Shown here: one piece after another, positions 11,912 to 22,321 of the stretch
Numbering within the stretch: the first letter of the stretch is position 1
How the letters are laid out: every line of letters starts with the position of its first letter
Source: Geothrix sp. 21YS21S-2
GTDB lineage: Bacteria > Acidobacteriota > Holophagae > Holophagales > Holophagaceae
Direction: 5' to 3'
Assembly (NCBI RefSeq): GCF_030846775.1
Contig: NZ_CP132910.1
Coordinates: 1,956,001-2,020,000 of the forward strand
Length of the DNA stretch: 64,000 nt
Program-made: the position numbers and the translations under genes
Notes under the pieces: model-generated
Seen by the model: only the letters and a program-made list of their open reading frames with translations
Databases searched by the model: none
What the model was told of the DNA's origin: nothing

Positions 11912-13729
11912 ATGGCTCAGATTCTTGCGGACCGCAGGGATATCGACTTCGTCCTTCACGAGCAGCTGAAGGTCGAGACCCTAAGCACGCATGACCGCTT
12001 TGCGGACTTCAGCCGGAAGTCGATCGACCTGATCATCAACGAAGCCCGGAACCTGGCCGTGAAGGAGATCCTCCCCACCCAGGTGGACGGGGACCGCGTC
12101 GGGGCCCGGTTCGACGAGGGCCGGGTCAAGGTGCCGGAGTCCTTCCACAAGGCCTGGAAGGCCCTGCGCGCGGGCGACTGGCTCGCCATGACCGAGGACC
12201 CGGAGTGGGGCGGCCAGGGCATGCCCCGCGTCGTGGCCACGGCGGCCTCCGACTACCTCATGGGGGCCAACTTCGCCTTCATGATGCACGGCGGGCTCAC
12301 CCACGGGGCCGGCAAGCTCATCGAGACCTTCGGCACGGACACCCAGAAGCGCCTCTACCTCAAGAAGCTCTTCAGCGGCGAGTGGACGGGCACCATGCTC
12401 CTCACCGAGCCCGAGGCGGGCTCGGACGTGGGCGCCCTCACCACCACCGCCACCCCCAACCCCGACGGCACCTACACCATCACGGGGAACAAGATCTTCA
12501 TCTCCGGCGGCGAGCACGACCTGACCCCCAACATCATCCACCCGGTGCTGGCCCGCATCGAGGGGGCGCCGGCCGGCACCGCGGGCATCTCGCTCTTCGT
12601 GGTGCCCAAGATCCGCGTGAACGACGACGGCAGCCTCGGCGAACCCAACGACGTGGTCTGCACCGGCATCGAGGAGAAGATGGGCATCCACGGCAACGCC
12701 ACCTGCTCCATCGCCCTGGGCGGCAAGGGCGGGTGCCGGGGCACCCTCCTGGGCGAGGCCAACAAGGGCATGCGGGCCATGTTCATGATGATGAACGACG
12801 CCCGGCTCATGGTGGGCAACCAGGGCCTCTCCTGCGCCAGCCCTTCCTACCTGTACGCCGTGAACTACGCCCGCACCCGCCTCCAGGGCCGGCACCTGCT
12901 CAAGATGATGGACAAGAGCGCCCCCGCCGTGCCCATCATCCAGCACCCCGACGTGCGCCGCATGCTCATGCTCATGAAGGTCTACGTGGAGGGCATCCGC
13001 AGCCTCTTCTACTACCTCGCCCACTGCTCGGACAGCATCGCGGTCTCCACCGACGCCGACGAGAAGGCCCGGCTCCAGGGCATCATCGACTTCCTCATCC
13101 CCATCGCCAAGGGCTACGTCACCGAGCGCTGCTTCGACGTCTGCAGCCTGGGCGTCCAGGTCTACGGCGGCTATGGCTACATCCGCGAATACCCCATGGA
13201 GCAGCTGCTGCGGGACTGCCGGATCACGGCCATCTACGAGGGCACCAACGGCATCCAGGCCATGGACCTGCTGGGCCGCAAGCTCGGCCAGAACCAGGGC
13301 CGGCCCATCATGGACCTGTTCGAGGCGTTCCGCGCGACCCTGGCCGAGGCCCGGGACGTGGACCGCGCCGCGCCCCTGGCCGAGGCCCTCGAACCCGCCG
13401 TGATCCGCCTGGAGGAGGTGGCCCGCCACATGGGCACCACCGCCCTCTACGGCGACCTCCTCACGGCCGCCGCCCACGCCCACCCCTTCATGGAGGTGTG
13501 CGGCGACGTGGTCCTGGGCTGGCAGCTCCTGTGGCGGGCCAAGGTCGCGGCCGAGGCCCTGGCGGTGGGCGGCAAGGAGAAGGACATCGCGTTCTACGAA
13601 GGCCAGATCCGGAGCGCCCAGTTCTTCAACGCGGTCCTCCTCCCCGTGGCCCTGGGCCGCATGGACGCCATCCTCTCCGGCTGCGCCATCGCGGTGGAGA
13701 TCCCCGAGGACGCCTTCGGCGGCAAGTGA
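11912..13729 (+). CDS. Acyl-CoA dehydrogenase, long (about 600 aa) type
   Basis: 605-residue FAD enzyme that oxidises acyl-CoA to enoyl-CoA and passes electrons to ETF. It shows the middle-domain segment MLLTEPEAGSDVGAL and the C-terminal YGGYGYIREYPMEQLLRDCRI and IYEGTNGIQAMDLLGRKL segments typical of the family. About 200 extra residues over classical FadE-type dehydrogenases place it in the long subgroup with an extra C-terminal domain (DmdC/FadE5-like). Position in the beta-oxidation operon and co-location with etfBA make fatty acyl-CoA the likely substrate; chain length cannot be inferred. Confidence 0.92.
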   Translation: MAQILADRRDIDFVLHEQLKVETLSTHDRFADFSRKSIDLIINEARNLAVKEILPTQVDGDRVGARFDEGRVKVPESFHKAWKALRAGDWLAMTEDPEWGGQGMPRVVATAASDYLMGANFAFMMHGGLTHGAGKLIETFGTDTQKRLYLKKLFSGEWTGTMLLTEPEAGSDVGALTTTATPNPDGTYTITGNKIFISGGEHDLTPNIIHPVLARIEGAPAGTAGISLFVVPKIRVNDDGSLGEPNDVVCTGIEEKMGIHGNATCSIALGGKGGCRGTLLGEANKGMRAMFMMMNDARLMVGNQGLSCASPSYLYAVNYARTRLQGRHLLKMMDKSAPAVPIIQHPDVRRMLMLMKVYVEGIRSLFYYLAHCSDSIAVSTDADEKARLQGIIDFLIPIAKGYVTERCFDVCSLGVQVYGGYGYIREYPMEQLLRDCRITAIYEGTNGIQAMDLLGRKLGQNQGRPIMDLFEAFRATLAEARDVDRAAPLAEALEPAVIRLEEVARHMGTTALYGDLLTAAAHAHPFMEVCGDVVLGWQLLWRAKVAAEALAVGGKEKDIAFYEGQIRSAQFFNAVLLPVALGRMDAILSGCAIAVEIPEDAFGGK

Positions 13730-13731
13730 AC

Positions 13732-15756
13732 ATGACACCCTTCTCGCCGGCCACCGCAACCCTGGCGGGCCTTCCCGCCAGGATCCCGTTCCTCCTCATC
13801 CCCCTGGCGGGCCTGGCGGTCTTCGCCTGGATCATCCGCCGGCGCCTGGAGCCCCTGCTCCGGGCCGCGCCGGATCCCCGGCGCGGCCAGACCGGGGCCC
13901 GCCTCTTGCTGGTCCTGAAGATCTGGCTCGCCCAGTGGCGGCACCCCCGCTACCTGCTGGCGGGGGTCCTGCACATCATCCTCTTCTTCGGCTTCCTGGT
14001 CCTGGGCGCGCGCTCGACCCAGCTGGTGTTCCTGGGCTTCATCGACGGGTTCTCCCTGCCGGGCTTCGGCCACGCTTACGACGTGCTCAAGGACTATGCC
14101 GCCACGGCCACGTTCGTGGCCGTGGCCATCCTCGCCGTGCGCCGTGCCGCCTTCAAGCCGGCCCGCTACGCCGTTCCGGCGGACATGGGCAAGGACCACA
14201 CCCCGGAAGCCCTCCTGATCCTGGGCATGATCCTCACCCTGCTCCTGTCCGAGAGCCTCTTCGAAGGCAGCCTCCTGGCCGCCGCCGGCGGCACCGCCTC
14301 TCCCCTGACCCTGGCCTGGGCCTTCCGCCACGCCCTGGCCTCGGCCCCGGTGCCGGTGCTGGGGCACCTGAACCTCGCCGGGTACGCCGTCCACGACCTC
14401 ACGTTCTTCCTCTTCCTGTGCTTCCTTCCCCTGGGCAAGCACTTCCACGTCATCACCTCCCTTTTCAACGTGTTCTGGATGCGGGTGGAGACCGGCAACG
14501 TCAAGCCGGTTCGCCACGGCGTCGGCGACGCGCAGCTTGACGAGATCAAATCCTTCGGCGTCAAGAAGTTCGAGGACTTCACCTGGAAGCACATGCTGGA
14601 CTTCTACAGCTGCGCGGACTGCGGACGGTGTTCGGACCGGTGTCCGGCCAACTTCGTCAAGCGGCCCCTCTCCCCCCGCTTCATCAGCATCAAGGCCCGG
14701 GACTACGCCTTCGCCCACTATCCGCTCCTGGGTTCCGCGGTGGAAGGCAAGCCCCTCGTGGGGAGCATCTTCAGCGAGGACGAGATCTGGAGCTGCACCA
14801 CCTGCGGCGCCTGCGAGGAGGAGTGCCCCCTGGGCATCGAATACGTGGACAAGATCGTGGACCTGCGCCGGGGCATGGTGGACGAGGGCCTCGTGCCCCA
14901 GTCCATGCAGAAGCCCCTGGGCGCCATCGAGAAGCGCGGCAATCCCTGGGGCAAGCTCGAGAAGAAGCGCGCCGACTGGTGTGCGGATGCGGGCGCCTCC
15001 GTCAAGCAGGTGGACAAGGGCGACACCGCCGAGGCCCTCTACTTCGTGGACAGCATCACCAGCTACGACGACCGCATGCAGAAGATCGCCCAGGCCTCGG
15101 CCCGGATCCTCGACAAGGCCGGCGTCGACTTCGTGGTGCTGGGCAAGGACGAGAAGGACAGCGGCCACGACGTGCGGCGATTCGGCGAGGAGATGCTCTT
15201 CCAGAGCCTGAAGGAGCAGAACACCGAAGGCATCCGGGCCTCCCAGGCCCGGCGCATCGTCACGAACGACCCCCACGCCTACAACGCCCTCAAGCACGAC
15301 TACCCGGGGATTCCCCCGGTTCAGCACATGAGCGAGCTCATCGCCGCCGGGATCGAAAGCGGCAAGCTGCGCATGCGGACCCCCGCCGACGGCCGCACCT
15401 ACACCTACCACGACCCCTGCTACCTGGGCCGCCACAACGGGGTCTACGACGCGCCCCGCCAGGCCCTGGACGCCATCCCGGGCCTCAAGCGCGTGGAGAT
15501 GGAGGGCAACTGCCGGGACCGCTCCTTCTGCTGCGGAGGGGGCGGCCTCATGCTCTTCTACGAGCCCCACGAGGAGCAGCGCATGGGCGTGGTCCGGGTC
15601 GAGATGGCCCGCAAGGCCGGGGCCGACGTGATCGTCACCGCCTGCCCCTACTGCCTCACCAACATCGAGGACGCCATCAAGGTGGCCGGCCTCGAAGGCA
15701 AGATGGAAGCCATCGACCTGTGCGAACTGGTCGACGGCCACCTTCAGAACGACTGA
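13732..15756 (+). CDS. Membrane-bound Fe-S ETF:quinone oxidoreductase-type protein (EtfD/EmoB-like)
   Basis: 674-residue protein that probably takes electrons from reduced ETF into the membrane quinone pool. The first 265 residues hold several hydrophobic helices (NarI/heterodisulfide-reductase-like membrane domain). A ferredoxin domain follows, with one CxxCxxCxxxCP set beginning at Cys294 and a second beginning at about Cys355. The C-terminal region has a CCG-type cysteine motif near residue 600 (SFCCGGGG) and CPYCLTNIEDA. Its stop lies 15 bases before etfB. The true start is the ATG at 13732, just after the dehydrogenase stop; the upstream open frame is an artefact of GC bias. Related proteins are described as ETF:(methyl)menaquinone oxidoreductases; the electron acceptor is inferred. 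Confidence 0.88.
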   Translation: MTPFSPATATLAGLPARIPFLLIPLAGLAVFAWIIRRRLEPLLRAAPDPRRGQTGARLLLVLKIWLAQWRHPRYLLAGVLHIILFFGFLVLGARSTQLVFLGFIDGFSLPGFGHAYDVLKDYAATATFVAVAILAVRRAAFKPARYAVPADMGKDHTPEALLILGMILTLLLSESLFEGSLLAAAGGTASPLTLAWAFRHALASAPVPVLGHLNLAGYAVHDLTFFLFLCFLPLGKHFHVITSLFNVFWMRVETGNVKPVRHGVGDAQLDEIKSFGVKKFEDFTWKHMLDFYSCADCGRCSDRCPANFVKRPLSPRFISIKARDYAFAHYPLLGSAVEGKPLVGSIFSEDEIWSCTTCGACEEECPLGIEYVDKIVDLRRGMVDEGLVPQSMQKPLGAIEKRGNPWGKLEKKRADWCADAGASVKQVDKGDTAEALYFVDSITSYDDRMQKIAQASARILDKAGVDFVVLGKDEKDSGHDVRRFGEEMLFQSLKEQNTEGIRASQARRIVTNDPHAYNALKHDYPGIPPVQHMSELIAAGIESGKLRMRTPADGRTYTYHDPCYLGRHNGVYDAPRQALDAIPGLKRVEMEGNCRDRSFCCGGGGLMLFYEPHEEQRMGVVRVEMARKAGADVIVTACPYCLTNIEDAIKVAGLEGKMEAIDLCELVDGHLQND

Positions 15757-15771
15757 CCCCGGAGGAGAGGA

Positions 15772-16539
15772 ATGGAGATCCTGGTTTGCGTGAAGCGCGT
15801 TCCCGACGCCGCGGAGAACGAGATCGCCGTGGAGGGCGGGGCCATCCGCGGCGACGACCTCGTCTACTCAGTGAACGAGTGGGACAACTATGCGGTGGAG
15901 GAGGCCATCCAGATCGTCGAGCGGGAGGGGGGCAGCGTCACCGTGGTCACCGTGGGCGACGGCGACGCCGAGGAGGTGCTGCGCCGCGAGATGGCCATGG
16001 GCGCCAACCAGGGCCTGCTGCTGTCCGACCCCGCCTTCGCCGGCGCCGACGGCCTGGGCCTGGCGACCATCCTGGCCGCGGCCGTGCGCAAGGGCGCCTA
16101 CGACCTGGTGCTCACCGGGGCCCTGGCCGACGACGGCGCCGCCCAGGTGGGCGGCATGCTGGCGGCCCTCCTGGACTGGCCCTTCGCGTCCCTCGTGAAC
16201 CTCGTCGAGGTGGACGGGTCCCGCCTGAGGGTGGGCCGCGAGATCGAGGGCGGCACCCAGGAGGTCAGCGACATCGACCTGCCCTGCGTCCTCTCCATCC
16301 AGACCGGCATCAACGAGCCCCGCTACGTGGGCCTCCGGGGCATCCGCAAGGTGGCCTCCGTGGAGATCCCGGTGCTGGACGCCGCGGCCCTGGGCGTGAC
16401 GCCCGCGGCGGCGAAGGTCCGGCGCCTCGACTACTTCGTGCCCCCGGCGGGAGCCGGGGCGGACATGCTCACGGGGACCACGGCCGAGCTGGCCGGGCAG
16501 CTGCTGGGGCTCCTGAAGGCCAAGGGAGGGATCAAGTGA
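15772..16539 (+). CDS. etfB: Electron transfer flavoprotein, beta subunit
   Basis: 255-residue ETF beta subunit; with EtfA it forms the soluble FAD-containing carrier that accepts electrons from the acyl-CoA dehydrogenase. The N-terminus MEILVCVKRVPD and the AMP-binding-type segments (NEWDNYAVEEAIQI, GVLA-type loops and LPCVLSIQTGINEPRY) are characteristic. GAGGAG stands just before the ATG. Its stop overlaps the etfA start, so translation is coupled. Whether this pair can bifurcate electrons cannot be told here; the neighbours favour plain beta-oxidation. Confidence 0.94.
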   Translation: MEILVCVKRVPDAAENEIAVEGGAIRGDDLVYSVNEWDNYAVEEAIQIVEREGGSVTVVTVGDGDAEEVLRREMAMGANQGLLLSDPAFAGADGLGLATILAAAVRKGAYDLVLTGALADDGAAQVGGMLAALLDWPFASLVNLVEVDGSRLRVGREIEGGTQEVSDIDLPCVLSIQTGINEPRYVGLRGIRKVASVEIPVLDAAALGVTPAAAKVRRLDYFVPPAGAGADMLTGTTAELAGQLLGLLKAKGGIK

Positions 16540-17510
16540 TGGCTACCGTCTTCGCCTACATCGCCCATGCCGGCGGCAGGGCCGACGACTCCGCCCTGGA
16601 GCTCCTCGCTGCCGTCCGCACGCTGTTCCCGGGCGCAGACCCCGTCGCCCTGGTGGCCGGCTCCGGCCCCTCCCTGGAGGCCGCGTGCCAGGAGGCCGCC
16701 GCCTCCTTCGCCGAGGTGTGGAAGTTCGACCAGGAGGCCCTGGCCTATCCCAACGCCGAACTGCTCCGCCCGCTCCTGGCCAGGGTCCTGCCCCCCGGCG
16801 CCCTGGTGCTCCTGCCCCACAGCACCCTCGGCATGGACCTGGGCCCCGGACTCGCCGTGAAGCTGGGCGCGGCCTACCTGCCCGACGTGGTGGGCGGAAG
16901 CCCCCTCGAGGGGACCTCCCTGCAGGCCGTGCGCCAGGAGTTCAGCGGCCAGGTGTCGGCCCACGTGGCCTGTGACGTGTCCGGCGGCGCCGTGGTCACC
17001 CTGCGTTCCGGCGCCTTCAAGGCCGAGCCGTCCCGGTCCGCCGGGGGCAGGGTGGTGGACCGGTCCGCCGACGCCGGGGGCCTTTCCGCCCGGCGCCGCT
17101 TCGTCAAGCTGGTGCAGGCCGAGGCCGGCGACATCGACATCACCCGCGAGGACGTGCTGGTGTCCGTGGGCCGGGGAATCGGGGACAAGGAGAACATCGC
17201 CCTGGTGGAGGAGCTTGCCGAGGCCATGGGCGCGGCCCTCTGCTGCTCCCGCCCCATCGTGGACGCCAAGTGGCTGGAGAAGCCCCGGCAGGTGGGGACC
17301 TCGGGCCAGACCGTCAAGCCCAAGGTCTATCTGGCCCTGGGCATCAGCGGCTCCTTCCAGCACCTGGGCGGCATCAAGGGCAGCCCCTTCCTCGTGGCCG
17401 TGAACAAGAATCCCAAGGCGCCCATCTTCCAGGCCGCCAGCGTGGGGATCGTGGCCGACCTGCTGGAGCTGGTGCCGGCGCTGACGGAGGCGATCCAGAA
17501 GGGGAAGTAG
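16539..17510 (+). CDS. etfA: Electron transfer flavoprotein, alpha subunit
   Basis: 323-residue ETF alpha subunit. The C-terminal FAD domain is intact, with RPIVDAKWLEKPRQVGTSG, KPKVYLALGISGSFQH and AVNKNPKAPIF. The start ATG overlaps the etfB TGA by one base (TGATG), and this start gives a normal N-terminus (MATVFAYIAH); the longer open frame upstream is not coding. Last gene of the beta-oxidation operon, followed by a strong hairpin at 17542-17582. Confidence 0.94.
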   Translation: MATVFAYIAHAGGRADDSALELLAAVRTLFPGADPVALVAGSGPSLEAACQEAAASFAEVWKFDQEALAYPNAELLRPLLARVLPPGALVLLPHSTLGMDLGPGLAVKLGAAYLPDVVGGSPLEGTSLQAVRQEFSGQVSAHVACDVSGGAVVTLRSGAFKAEPSRSAGGRVVDRSADAGGLSARRRFVKLVQAEAGDIDITREDVLVSVGRGIGDKENIALVEELAEAMGAALCCSRPIVDAKWLEKPRQVGTSGQTVKPKVYLALGISGSFQHLGGIKGSPFLVAVNKNPKAPIFQAASVGIVADLLELVPALTEAIQKGK

Positions 17511-17541
17511 GCGGATCTCATTCCATCCATCCCTTCGATCC

Positions 17542-17582
17542 GGTTCATCCCCGCGCCAGCCCTGCTGGAACGGGGATGAACC
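17542..17582. terminator. Strong hairpin between convergent etfA and CoA-transferase genes
   Basis: A perfect 12-bp stem (GGTTCATCCCCG pairing with CGGGGATGAACC) encloses a second small stem (CCAGC/GCTGG). Imperfect complementarity extends about 15 bases further out on both sides. There is no T-run, so it is either a Rho-assisted bidirectional terminator or an intergenic palindromic repeat. The rest of the 149-base gap shows nothing else. Confidence 0.55.
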
Positions 17583-17659
17583 GTATGCAGGGGATGAAGG
17601 GGGTGGGAAGGATCAGGTGTTTCGGGCCTGGGACGCGCTCCGGGCGGCCGGTTCCGGAT

Positions 17660-19273
17660 TCATTCCGGCCGCGGGGACAAAAGGGCCAGCAGCCCCATGG
17701 GTTCCGGCCGGAAGATGGCCGGGTGCATCAGGCGGAGATCCCCGGCGATGGCCGGGACGAAATCCATCCGACCGAGGATGTCCCGCTCCAGGTCCACGCC
17801 GGGGGCGATCTCGGTGAGCTCCAGGCCGGTTTCCATGAGGCGGAAGACGCAGCGCTCGGTGACGTACAGCACCTTCTGGCCCTGGCGGAAGGCCACCTCG
17901 CCGCTGAAGGTGCGGTGTTCCACCTCCTTGACGAACTTGCGTGCCGAACCCTCCTTGCGGATGGTCAGGCGGCCCTCCTCCACGGCCACGTCCAGGCCGC
18001 CGGCGGTGAAGGTGCCCACGAACACCACGGTCTTGGCCGACTGGGAGATGTTGATGAAGCCTCCGGCGCCGGCGAGGCGCGGGCCGAACTTGCTGACGTT
18101 CAGGTTGCCGCGGGCGTCCGCCTGGGCCAGGCCCAGGAACGCCAGGTCGAGGCCCCCTCCGTCGTAGAAATCGAACTGGGAGGGCTGGTCGATGACCGCG
18201 GCGGCATTGGTGCCCGCGCCGAAGCTCAGGCCCCCGGCCGGAACGCCGCCGATGACCCCGGGCTCCGTGGACAGGGTCATGAGCCCGGAGGCGCCTTCCT
18301 CCACCGCGACCGAGGAGATGCCCTCGGGCATGCCGATGCCCAGGTTCACCATGCAGTCCGGCTCGAGTTCCATGGCGGCGCGCCTGGCGATGACCTTGCG
18401 CTCGTCGAGGGCCATGGGAGCCAGGGAGGAGAGAGGCACGCGGATCTCGCCGCTGTACGCGGCGTTGTACTGCTCCAGGAAGGTCTGCATGTGGTACTCG
18501 GGACGCTCGGCGACCACCACGTAATCCACAAGGACTCCGGGCACCTTCACCTCCCTGGGATTGAGCGTGCCCCGCTCGGCGATGCGCTCCACCTGGACGA
18601 TCACCTTGCCGCCGCTGTTGTGCACGGCCATGGCGATGGCCTGGGCCTCGAGCGTGAGGGCCTCCCGCTCCATGGTGACGTTGCCGTCGGGATCGGCGGT
18701 GGTGCCGCGGATGATCCCGATCTGGATGGGGAAGGCGTTGTAGAGGAGGTAGTCCCGGCCGTGGATGACGATGCGCTCGACCACGTCCGCCGTGGTTCGG
18801 GCGTTGAGCTTGCCGCCCCCGAATTCCGGGTCCACGAAGGTGCCCAGGCCCACGTGGCTGATGGTTCCCGGCTTGCCTGCGGCGATATCCCGGAACATGT
18901 GCGCGATGACGCCCTGGGGCAGGTTGTAGGCGTCGATCTGCTCGGCGAAGACGAGTTTCTGGAGCTTGGGGGTCAGGCCCCAGTGCCCCGCGATGACCCG
19001 CCGGAGCAGGCCCGGATGGGCCAGGTGGTTCACGCCCCGCTCCCCGGCGTCCCCCTGCCCCGCGGCGAAGAAGAGCGTCAGGTCCCGGGGGGACCCGGTC
19101 TCGAGGAAGCGCTTCTCGAGGACCAGCGCCACGTTCTCGGCGAATCCGATGCCGGCGAAGCCGCCGGTGGAGATGACGTCCCCGTCCTTGATGATGGCGA
19201 CCGCCCCGGCCACGGACGTGACCTTGCTCCTGCGCAGACGGGGTTCCTGGGCGGCGGGGGCTGGGGCGTGCAT
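17660..19273 (-). CDS. Acyl-CoA:acetate/propionate CoA-transferase (family I)
   Basis: 537-residue fused alpha-beta CoA-transferase that moves CoA between short-chain acids such as acetate, propionate, butyrate or 3-keto acids. The likely catalytic Glu337 lies in [11 protein letters not shown]; the N-terminal half has the [10 protein letters not shown] and [16 protein letters not shown] loops of propionate CoA-transferase/YdiF-type enzymes. Length is usual for the fused form. A sigma-54 promoter (19306-19321) lies directly upstream, and the next gene encodes a sigma-54 activator. Substrate range is not determinable; use of acids made by, or fed into, beta-oxidation is a reasonable inference. 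Confidence 0.87.
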   Translation of the reverse strand: MHAPAPAAQEPRLRRSKVTSVAGAVAIIKDGDVISTGGFAGIGFAENVALVLEKRFLETGSPRDLTLFFAAGQGDAGERGVNHLAHPGLLRRVIAGHWGLTPKLQKLVFAEQIDAYNLPQGVIAHMFRDIAAGKPGTISHVGLGTFVDPEFGGGKLNARTTADVVERIVIHGRDYLLYNAFPIQIGIIRGTTADPDGNVTMEREALTLEAQAIAMAVHNSGGKVIVQVERIAERGTLNPREVKVPGVLVDYVVVAERPEYHMQTFLEQYNAAYSGEIRVPLSSLAPMALDERKVIARRAAMELEPDCMVNLGIGMPEGISSVAVEEGASGLMTLSTEPGVIGGVPAGGLSFGAGTNAAAVIDQPSQFDFYDGGGLDLAFLGLAQADARGNLNVSKFGPRLAGAGGFINISQSAKTVVFVGTFTAGGLDVAVEEGRLTIRKEGSARKFVKEVEHRTFSGEVAFRQGQKVLYVTERCVFRLMETGLELTEIAPGVDLERDILGRMDFVPAIAGDLRLMHPAIFRPEPMGLLALLSPRPE

Positions 19274-19305
19274 GGCGGCTCCTGTCGAAAGGTCGGCTGG
19301 CGTAT

Positions 19306-19321
19306 CGCAATGGGGATGCCA
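19306..19321 (-). promoter_or_regulatory. Sigma-54 (-24/-12) promoter of the CoA-transferase gene
   Basis: On the minus strand TGGCAT-N5-TTGCG has the GG and GC elements at the exact spacing of sigma-54 promoters (consensus TGGCAC-N5-TTGC). It is about 33 bases upstream of the ATG at 19273. A sigma-54-dependent activator gene sits just upstream on the same strand, which fits. Confidence 0.8.
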
Positions 19322-19384
19322 ACATTCTAAACCGCACGGAATAAGCAGTTAAACAACCCCCGCCAGGCGCCGCGTCCCGGGTTT

Positions 19385-19412
19385 GAGACACCGGGACCGG
19401 AATCCGGGTCTC
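19385..19412. promoter_or_regulatory. Putative activator-binding dyad upstream of the sigma-54 promoter
   Basis: GAGAC-A-CCGG ... CCGG-GTCTC forms an imperfect inverted repeat about 65-105 bases upstream of the -24 element, a usual distance for an upstream activating sequence. Further GAGAC/GTCTC half-sites follow up to about 19431. Assignment to the adjacent activator is inference. Confidence 0.4.
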
Positions 19413-19428
19413 CATCGTGCGACACGTC

Positions 19429-20886
<1,458 letters not shown>

Positions 20887-20892
20887 GAGTCG

Positions 20893-21459
20893 CTAGGGGA
20901 TCTGCAGGGCCCGGTAGCGCAGGGCCCGGCCGATCCGTCTGCACCCGGTCTTGAGCTTGAGTTCCCTCAGGAACTCCCAGGGGTCCGGCAGTTCCTTCCA
21001 CACCGAGGGCAGGAAGGTCGCCCGCAGGGCCCCCGCGCACAGGACCAGGCCGTCCCGGCCCGGCACCAGCCGGCGGACCAGGTCCGCCTCGCAGGCGAAT
21101 TCCAGGGGCCGGAGCCGGGTGAGGATGGAGATGGACACCTCCAGGTCCTCCAGGTCCCGGGCCCGCAGCGGCGGGAACCGGGAATCCAGGAAGGCCGCGG
21201 CGAAGGCGTTGTCCGCCACGTCCCGGGCCAGGGGACGCGTGGCCTCGAGGCGGCCCGTGCAGCCGCGCAGCTCCCCCCAGCGGCGGAGGGTGACGAAGGT
21301 GGCGCGGGGGCGGGCCAGGGCGGGCGGCAGCAGGGCCAGCTCCACCGGCAGGGGCGTCCCCGCCTCCACGCCGTGGCGGATGGAGGCCCGCGCCAGGTCC
21401 AGGAGCAGCTGGCGCCCGGTGGCTCCCAGGACGGCTTCAGGCGAAAGCGAAGGCGCCAT
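20893..21459 (-). CDS. amrA: AMMECR1-family protein (AmmeMemoRadiSam system protein A)
   Basis: 188-residue AMMECR1 domain protein. The conserved core FVTLRRWGELRGCTGRLEATRPLARDVADNAFAAAFLDSRFPPL is clear, covering about residues 55-100. The biochemical function is not known; the family is linked by genome context to MEMO-like proteins and a radical SAM enzyme, all three of which are present here. It overlaps the 3' end of the MEMO gene by 23 bases, so the two are translationally coupled. Confidence 0.9.
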   Translation of the reverse strand: MAPSLSPEAVLGATGRQLLLDLARASIRHGVEAGTPLPVELALLPPALARPRATFVTLRRWGELRGCTGRLEATRPLARDVADNAFAAAFLDSRFPPLRARDLEDLEVSISILTRLRPLEFACEADLVRRLVPGRDGLVLCAGALRATFLPSVWKELPDPWEFLRELKLKTGCRRIGRALRYRALQIP

Positions 21460-22222
21460 AGCCCACCACCCGGTCCCGGCCCCCGGCCGTGTCGCCGGAA
21501 TTGCGCACGTCGAGGACCTCGGCTTCCAGCCCGCGGCGGCGCGCCGCCACCAGGAGCCCGCGCACCGGCGCGCAGCCGCAGGCGGCCTCGTCGCCCAGGG
21601 CGGCCGCGTCCAGGCGCCGGATGGCCTCGGCCGTGGCCAGGTCCATCTTCCGCGCTTCCGCCGACGTCAGGTAGTGGCTCAGGTCGGAGGAGACCACCAC
21701 CGCCGTCCCCGCCTCCTCCCAGAGCCGCTCCACCACCCCGGCCACCTCGCCGGGTCCCGCTTCCCCCACCACCACCGGCACCAGCGTGAAGGCGCCCAGC
21801 ACCTCCTGCAGGAAGGGCAGCTGCACCTCGAGGCTGTGCTCCAGCTCGTGGGCGGCCTCCAGGAGGCACACGGCGGGCAGGTCCAGGAGCCCGTCGGAAC
21901 CCTCCCGGTCGACGGGCACCGTGCCCAGGGGCGTGGCGAACCCGCCGGCGCCGCTCAAAGCCAGCCCCCGGAAGGCCACCCGGTGGGAAGGTCCCAGCAC
22001 CGCCACCCGGCGGATCCGGTCCCGGCCCAGGCCCAGCCTGGCGAAGGCCTGGCCCGCCACCGGGCCGGAGTAGACGTAGCCCGCGTGCGGAGCGATGACG
22101 GCCAGGGGCGCCGCGCCCCCGGGCCGCGCCTTCCCCAGGCAGCCCTGCACCAGGGCCCGCAGCCGCAGGGGATCGGCGGGGTAGAAGGAGCCGGCGAAGG
22201 CGGGCTGGCGAATGTGGCCCAT
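21437..22222 (-). CDS. amrB: MEMO1-family protein (AmmeMemoRadiSam system protein B)
   Basis: 261-residue MEMO-like protein related to extradiol dioxygenases. The family metal/active-site features are present: IAPHAGYVYSGPVA, GPSHRVAF, a His-rich HELEHSLEVQLPFL segment and SSDLSHYL. GGAGG precedes the ATG. It is the first gene of the minus-strand unit and is divergent, across 99 bases, from the radical SAM member. Reaction unknown; the context suggests a shared pathway with the AMMECR1 and radical SAM proteins. Confidence 0.9.
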   Translation of the reverse strand: MGHIRQPAFAGSFYPADPLRLRALVQGCLGKARPGGAAPLAVIAPHAGYVYSGPVAGQAFARLGLGRDRIRRVAVLGPSHRVAFRGLALSGAGGFATPLGTVPVDREGSDGLLDLPAVCLLEAAHELEHSLEVQLPFLQEVLGAFTLVPVVVGEAGPGEVAGVVERLWEEAGTAVVVSSDLSHYLTSAEARKMDLATAEAIRRLDAAALGDEAACGCAPVRGLLVAARRRGLEAEVLDVRNSGDTAGGRDRVVGYGAFAFA

Positions 22223-22321
22223 GGGGGACCTCCGCAGCCGAACGAACTAGCTTGTCCGTCCCAACATCCGGGTTGCGCGCCCCCCTGTCAATGACCGAAA
22301 TTGTGCTCATCCGAGGGAACC

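Noticed and set aside
12205-13731. N-terminal extension of the Fe-S ETF oxidoreductase frame across the acyl-CoA dehydrogenase gene
   Set aside because: The extension is Arg/Gly/Pro-rich shadow sequence of the dehydrogenase. The ATG at 13732 directly after the dehydrogenase stop begins a proper membrane protein.
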